Origin: Poindextera sp965277425
GTDB lineage: Bacteria; Pseudomonadota; Alphaproteobacteria; Caulobacterales; Caulobacteraceae
Length of the DNA stretch: 64,000 nt
Assembly: GCA_965277425.1 (NCBI GenBank)
Contig: CBDICR010000007.1
Span: 1,488,001 to 1,552,000, forward strand
Direction of reading: 5' to 3'
The translations under genes and the position numbers were made by a program. This document shows, one piece after another, positions 62,693 to 64,000 of the stretch. Under the pieces are notes generated by a model. That model was not told the origin of the DNA, ran no database searches, and saw nothing but the letters and a program-made list of their open reading frames with translations. Within the stretch, counting starts at the first letter, position 1; each line of letters starts with the position of its first letter.

Positions 62693-63607
62693 ATGGATCT
62701 CGCCCTTGAACTCGTCGCCGAAGGCTTTCAGTTCCCTGAGGGCCCGATCGCCATGGCGGACGGCTCGGTGGTGCTGGTGGAGATCGAGCGCAAGACGCTC
62801 ACCCGGGTCGCGCCGGATGGCCAGACCAGCCTGATCGCCGAGCTCGGCGGCGGCCCGAATGGCGCGGCGATCGGGCCGGACGGCGCGGTCTATGTCTGCA
62901 ACAACGGCGGCGCTTTTCACTTTCAACAGATGAATGGGATGAACGTCCCCGGCGCGACGCCGCCCAGCCATACCGGCGGCATGATCCAGCGCGTCGATCT
63001 GAAGACGGGCGCCTTCACCACCCTCTACAGCGAATGCGAGGGACGCCGGCTGGTCGGGCCCAACGACATCGTCTTCGACAGGTCCGGCGCCTTCTGGTTC
63101 ACCGACCACGGCTGCTCGACGCCAGAGGGCCGCAAATACGGCGCGCTCTACTACGCCCAGGCGGACGGCTCGAAGATCGTGCGGGTCCGCGACCACCTGA
63201 TCTCGCCCAACGGCGTCGGCCTCTCCCCGGATGAGACAGTGGTCTATGCCGCCGACACCAATATCGGCCGGCTGTGGGCGTTCGACATCACCGGACCTGG
63301 CGCGGTCGCCGAGCTGGGCTTCGCGCCGGGCCGCGTGGTCTGCACCCTGCCCGGCTATCAGCTGCTGGACAGCCTCGCGGTCGAGGCCAGCGGCAAGGTT
63401 TGCGTGGCGACCATCCTGAATGGCGGCATCACCGCCTTCGATCCCGACGGCTCGACCGAGCATTTCGCTGTGCCGGACATGATCACCACCAATATCTGCT
63501 TTGGCGGCGGCGACATGCGCGACGCCTGGATCACCGCCTCGGCCACCGGCAAGCTCTACAAGACCCGCTGGCCACGGCCGGGCCTGAAGCTGAACTTCAA
63601 CGCCTGA
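62693..63607 (+). CDS. SMP-30/gluconolactonase-like beta-propeller hydrolase
   Basis: 304 residues. The six-bladed propeller motifs are VAEGFQFPEGPIAMADGSVVLVEIERKTLTRV (metal-ligand E in F-P-E-G), LVGPNDIVFDRSGAFWFTDHG (N-D), ISPNGVGLSPDETVVYAADTNIGRLWAFDI (S-P-N-G, D-T) and DSLAVEASGKVCVATILNGG (D-S-L/D-G). It is a divalent-metal lactonase acting on an unknown sugar lactone. It is convergent with the VOC gene at the window end. Confidence 0.9.
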   Translation: MDLALELVAEGFQFPEGPIAMADGSVVLVEIERKTLTRVAPDGQTSLIAELGGGPNGAAIGPDGAVYVCNNGGAFHFQQMNGMNVPGATPPSHTGGMIQRVDLKTGAFTTLYSECEGRRLVGPNDIVFDRSGAFWFTDHGCSTPEGRKYGALYYAQADGSKIVRVRDHLISPNGVGLSPDETVVYAADTNIGRLWAFDITGPGAVAELGFAPGRVVCTLPGYQLLDSLAVEASGKVCVATILNGGITAFDPDGSTEHFAVPDMITTNICFGGGDMRDAWITASATGKLYKTRWPRPGLKLNFNA

Positions 63608-63621
63608 GGCGAGGCCTCTGT

Positions 63622-64000
63622 TCAGCGCTCGGCGCTGAGCAGGCAGAAGGATGCCCCTTGCGGGTCGCTGCCCTGGACGATCCAGTCGCCGCTGGGCACC
63701 TCCATCGGCCCGTTGTTCACGGCCCCGCCGGCCGCCTTGATCCGTTCGGCGGCCGCATCGACGCTGTCGACGCGGAAATAATAGTTCCACATGGAGGCGG
63801 GCAGAAAGGGCGGCTTGGTCATCATGCCGCCGGCGTCGGCGCCGCGCCCGTCGGTCCACAGCAGATAGCCGCCCATCTCGCCGCCCATGTTGTGCACGCC
63901 GGTCTTCTCCCAGCCGAACAGGCCGCAATAGAAGTCGAACTCCCTTGTGCTGTCGCCAGCCATCAGTTCATGCCAGCCGGCATAGCCCGCCTCGCCGGGC
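63622..64000 (-). CDS. VOC family protein, 5'-truncated by the window edge
   Basis: The frame is open to the last base. The ATG at 63963 is internal, because it is preceded in frame by G-Y-A-G-W-H-E-L, the usual W-x-E-L of this family. The visible part (MAGDSTREFDFYCGLFGWEKTGVHNMGGEMGGYLLWTDGRGADAGGMMTKP...VDSVDAAAERIKAAGGAVNNGPMEVPSGDWIVQGSDPQGASFCLLS) is the last VOC module of a CFP30/PhnB-like protein that normally has two. Function unassigned. Confidence 0.85.
   Translation of the reverse strand, partial: PGEAGYAGWHELMAGDSTREFDFYCGLFGWEKTGVHNMGGEMGGYLLWTDGRGADAGGMMTKPPFLPASMWNYYFRVDSVDAAAERIKAAGGAVNNGPMEVPSGDWIVQGSDPQGASFCLLSAER

Overview
The window is a GC-rich alphaproteobacterial chromosome segment, most likely from the Caulobacterales (Caulobacter/Phenylobacterium type). 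The evidence is the protein sequences, the icd / alaS / recA neighbourhood, the alphaproteobacterial LexA box GTTC-N7-GTTC in front of recA, a Flp-type pilin and TadG-like protein, and several palindromic intergenic repeats of the kind common in alphaproteobacteria. Most of the window is ordinary chromosome: rpsD, a marR-led detoxification cluster with two glutathione transferases, a SulP transporter, icd, alaS, recA, asnB, polyprenyl diphosphate synthase, vapBC, ilvC, thyA and folA.

The outstanding feature is a 15,069-bp transposon at 22623..37691, inserted between recA and a short-chain dehydrogenase gene. It is bounded by 42-bp imperfect terminal inverted repeats (37 of 42 positions identical) and an exact 15-bp direct repeat, TTATACCCGGATTGT, at 22608..22622 and 37692..37706. 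It encodes a stand-alone Cas1 with the E, H and D/E catalytic residues, a 1048-residue family B DNA polymerase with exonuclease and polymerase motifs plus a C-terminal helix-turn-helix extension, and a duplicated HNH-like protein. Two unrecognised genes lie between the HNH and cas1 genes. Cas1 + PolB + HNH + inverted repeats + a 14-15-bp class target duplication is the definition of a casposon. No CRISPR array or cas2 is visible.

The right half of the element (32981..37616) is a compact four-gene operon: a small protein, a large protein combining an RNA-polymerase alpha-CTD-like domain with a sigma-region-4-like helix-turn-helix, a winged-helix-like protein, and a GHKL ATPase. I do not recognise this as a named system; it looks like cargo, possibly defensive. 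The left end carries hypothetical genes. A separate 877-bp IS5/IS427-type insertion sequence has landed exactly between the HNH gene and polB, which were originally 6 nt apart.

Other mobile DNA: a group II intron (about 14829..16531) with a deleted and frameshifted reverse transcriptase, sitting next to a hairpin and between two inverted copies of an intergenic repeat. Regulatory sites readable by eye include two LexA boxes (recA; a VOC/SRPBCC gene pair at 16775), a MarR-type palindrome, an RcnR-type operator, a Zur-type box before a TonB-dependent receptor, and a vapBC palindrome. One phosphotransferase gene (17605..18512) is frameshifted.
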